A DNA stretch of 40,158 nt. Source: Candidatus Kaiserbacteria bacterium. GTDB taxonomy: Bacteria; Patescibacteriota; Minisyncoccia; Phycocordibacterales; UBA2100. The notes beneath the pieces were generated by a model. The model was not told the DNA's origin, did no database searches, and saw nothing but the letters and a program-made list of their open reading frames with translations. The position numbers and the translations under genes were made by a program. Shown here in pieces: positions 38,745-40,158 of this stretch (position 1 is the stretch's first letter; the number at the start of each line of letters is the position of its first letter). The DNA lies in contig JAQBQU010000014.1 of assembly GCA_028286865.1 (NCBI GenBank), positions 1 through 40,158 on the forward strand, given 5' to 3'.

Positions 38745-40102
38745 ATCCTGCGAACGATACCGCTGAACGCATCCACTTCCACAACGTCGCCGTCTTTGAA
38801 TACCTGAGTGGCGATCTTGGTCCCGATGATGCAGGGCTTCTTGAGTTCGCGGCTCACGATCGCCGCATGCGATGTGATCCCGCCTTCATTGGTGACGATC
38901 GCGCCTGCGAGTTTCATCAGCGGCACGAATTCCGGCCGCGTCATCGAAGTGATAAGAATGTCCCCCGCTTGCATCGCTTTCGCACTTTCGTGATGCGCTT
39001 CGAGCACGACGCGAACGGTGCCCGTCGCCTTCCCCTTTGAGGCGATCATTCCTTTCAGTTCGCTGACGTCAGTGCTCTCCGCTGCTGTCAAAGAATCCCA
39101 GAGAAGTTTCGCTTCGTTTCCGTACGTGAATTCGAAACGTCCGTCGGCGGTCACGTGCAGCAGAACACTGTCTTCGCATTGCGAACGGACCGCTTCATTC
39201 GAGAGTTCCCCGGCGAAGAGCGCATCGATCTGGTCGATACGAACTCCGTTCACGAGAACCGGGTCGATCGAGTGTCTGAGCATCACTTCGCGCAGAATGC
39301 GCACGAGCCCGTAGATGCCGGTGTAGTTGAGTCGCTTGCGCGTATCGCGCCATGTCGTGAGCGAGCGGAAGAACGCCAGCGGATTCTCATTGAGCCCGTG
39401 TGCGGCAAGAGTGGTCCGCTCCTCTTCCTCGGGCGAAACGAATATGTCGTCTTCTGTATGCCCTACCGAGTTCTCAATGAGCACGTCAGTGAGTTCCGAA
39501 AAGCTGGAGTAGTTGGTCGCGAACCAAAAGAACCGGTCGTGCAGGTCGCTGCGCAAGAGTGTGCCCGCACGCAGTTGCGTGAGCGCGTGTCCCCATTCGG
39601 AGAGGTACGACGGTTCACGCGGCGTGAGCAAGACCTGCAGCTCATGATCGGTGAACCCGTACATCTGTTGTATGCGCTCGATCTCTGCCCGGTCGAAGCC
39701 GGGATCAAAGGTGTCGATAAAGATCGAGATCGCCCACATCTCCTGATCAAGCGCGAACATGCGATCGTAGGCCGCACGCAATTCGGCGAGAGACATTGCA
39801 GAGAGATCGAGCTGTGCGATCGCGTGCGCCTCATGCGTGAGCATTGCATCAATGCGGGTCCAAGCCGCATCCCACTCCGGCGGAATGCCGTGCTCCGAGA
39901 GTCGGATGACCTTGCGCGCTACTCGCTCCATCCCGCTCTCGTCCCACAGGACACCCATGAAATTCTTTTTGAAGTACGTATAAAATTCTCCCCAGCTTTC
40001 GCCGACGTAACCGCTCCGTGATCCAACGACCGCAAGGCACCACAAGAGGCTCTGGTACATACCCGTTGTCCCTTCTTGCCGGTACGGCTTTTCGAATGTC
40101 AT
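38741..40102 (-). CDS. PEP-utilising enzyme, phosphohistidine-domain protein without ATP-grasp domain
   Basis: The 453-aa protein ends with the phosphohistidine (mobile) domain of PEP synthase and pyruvate phosphate dikinase: GDILITSMTRPEFVPLM, then EGGITSHAAIVSREL with the phosphorylatable His near residue 420, and KKPCIIGTK. The N-terminal 330 residues are mainly helical with no nucleotide-binding motif that I can recognise, so it lacks the ATP-grasp half of these enzymes. A partner ATPase or phosphodonor would be needed; the preceding gene may be a paralogue. Its ATG overlaps that gene's stop (ATGA), so the two are probably cotranslated. The reaction is unknown. Confidence 0.8.
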   Translation of the reverse strand: MTFEKPYRQEGTTGMYQSLLWCLAVVGSRSGYVGESWGEFYTYFKKNFMGVLWDESGMERVARKVIRLSEHGIPPEWDAAWTRIDAMLTHEAHAIAQLDLSAMSLAELRAAYDRMFALDQEMWAISIFIDTFDPGFDRAEIERIQQMYGFTDHELQVLLTPREPSYLSEWGHALTQLRAGTLLRSDLHDRFFWFATNYSSFSELTDVLIENSVGHTEDDIFVSPEEEERTTLAAHGLNENPLAFFRSLTTWRDTRKRLNYTGIYGLVRILREVMLRHSIDPVLVNGVRIDQIDALFAGELSNEAVRSQCEDSVLLHVTADGRFEFTYGNEAKLLWDSLTAAESTDVSELKGMIASKGKATGTVRVVLEAHHESAKAMQAGDILITSMTRPEFVPLMKLAGAIVTNEGGITSHAAIVSRELKKPCIIGTKIATQVFKDGDVVEVDAFSGIVRRI

Positions 40103-40158
40103 ATTTTTCGCGCCGTGCCTTTCGACGTGTCGACTTCAATGGTGTCACCGTCTTTGAA
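40099..40158 (-). CDS. C-terminal end of a second phosphohistidine-domain protein (tandem paralogue)
   Basis: The reverse strand from the window edge encodes FKDGDTIEVDTSKGTARKI and a stop. It aligns end to end with the last residues of the next gene, FKDGDVVEVDAFSGIVRRI, with 10 of 19 positions identical and the same ending. It is therefore the C-terminus of a paralogous PEP-utilising protein running off the right edge. Its TGA overlaps the downstream ATG by 2 nt. Only these 19 residues are visible. Confidence 0.8.
   Translation of the reverse strand, partial: FKDGDTIEVDTSKGTARKI

Noticed and set aside
39155-40021. Forward-strand frame of 288 codons opposite the phosphohistidine-domain gene
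   Set aside because: It is antisense to a gene with a clear conserved motif and has no start signals.

Overview
The window looks like a stretch of a Patescibacteria (Candidate Phyla Radiation) chromosome, most likely a parcubacterial lineage. This is inferred from gene content, not from a 16S gene, which is absent. The indications are compact or shortened versions of universal proteins (YebC 177 aa, KhpB about 155 aa, UvrD 634 aa), a long relaxase-free type IV secretion-like (T4SS-like) cluster, LysM/M23 wall enzymes, almost no intergenic DNA, and almost no Shine-Dalgarno sequences. Instead, at least sixteen genes have a -10-like hexamer (often TGnTATAnT) ending only 6-7 nt before the start codon, which points to widespread leaderless transcription. 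No tRNA, rRNA, CRISPR array or insertion sequence was seen.

Layout, left to right. 1-116: start of a DoxX-like membrane protein running off the left edge (-). 199-4564 (+): short YebC, a stand-alone RelA/SpoT-type HD domain protein with its own Shine-Dalgarno and terminator, RuvC and a class A penicillin-binding protein. 4565-8120 (-): UMPH-1-type 5'-nucleotidase, DnaN, DnaA. 8121-8395: the classical replication-origin position, with a perfect DnaA box and a large branched inverted repeat. 8396-10165 (+): rpmH, rnpA, yidC, khpB. 10169-22724 (-): an eleven-gene T4SS-like cluster (pilin-like protein, beta-rich membrane-anchored protein, secreted Ig-like protein, VirB4 ATPase, VirB4-associated domain protein, PrgI, a linker protein, a TrbL/VirB6-like protein and three surface or anchored proteins of unknown family). 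22764-23078 (+): a small secreted protein that diverges from it.

23216-25884 (-): rsmA and uvrD. 25885-26282: a 398-nt gene-free stretch with an operator-like dyad and a folded leader or small RNA ahead of a LysM-LysM-M23 peptidase (26283-27386, +). 27498-28022 (+): an orphan gene with a strong promoter, Shine-Dalgarno and terminator. 28163-35886: comM-family ATPase, degenerate DksA-like protein, a single-pass membrane protein, pnp (all -), two membrane protein genes (+), a NYN-domain protein and rpsO (-). 36002-40158: FKBP (-), rarA and a xer recombinase (+), then two tandem phosphohistidine-domain genes (-), the second cut by the window edge.

The genes form coherent groups: replication initiation and clamp loading target around the origin; ribosome, RNase P and membrane insertion genes on the other side; DNA repair and recombination (RuvC, UvrD, RarA, ComM, Xer) dispersed; cell-wall growth (PBP, M23); and a cell-surface machine built around VirB4/PrgI/TrbL that lacks any visible relaxase or coupling protein. 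The last is the best candidate for an under-described system here.
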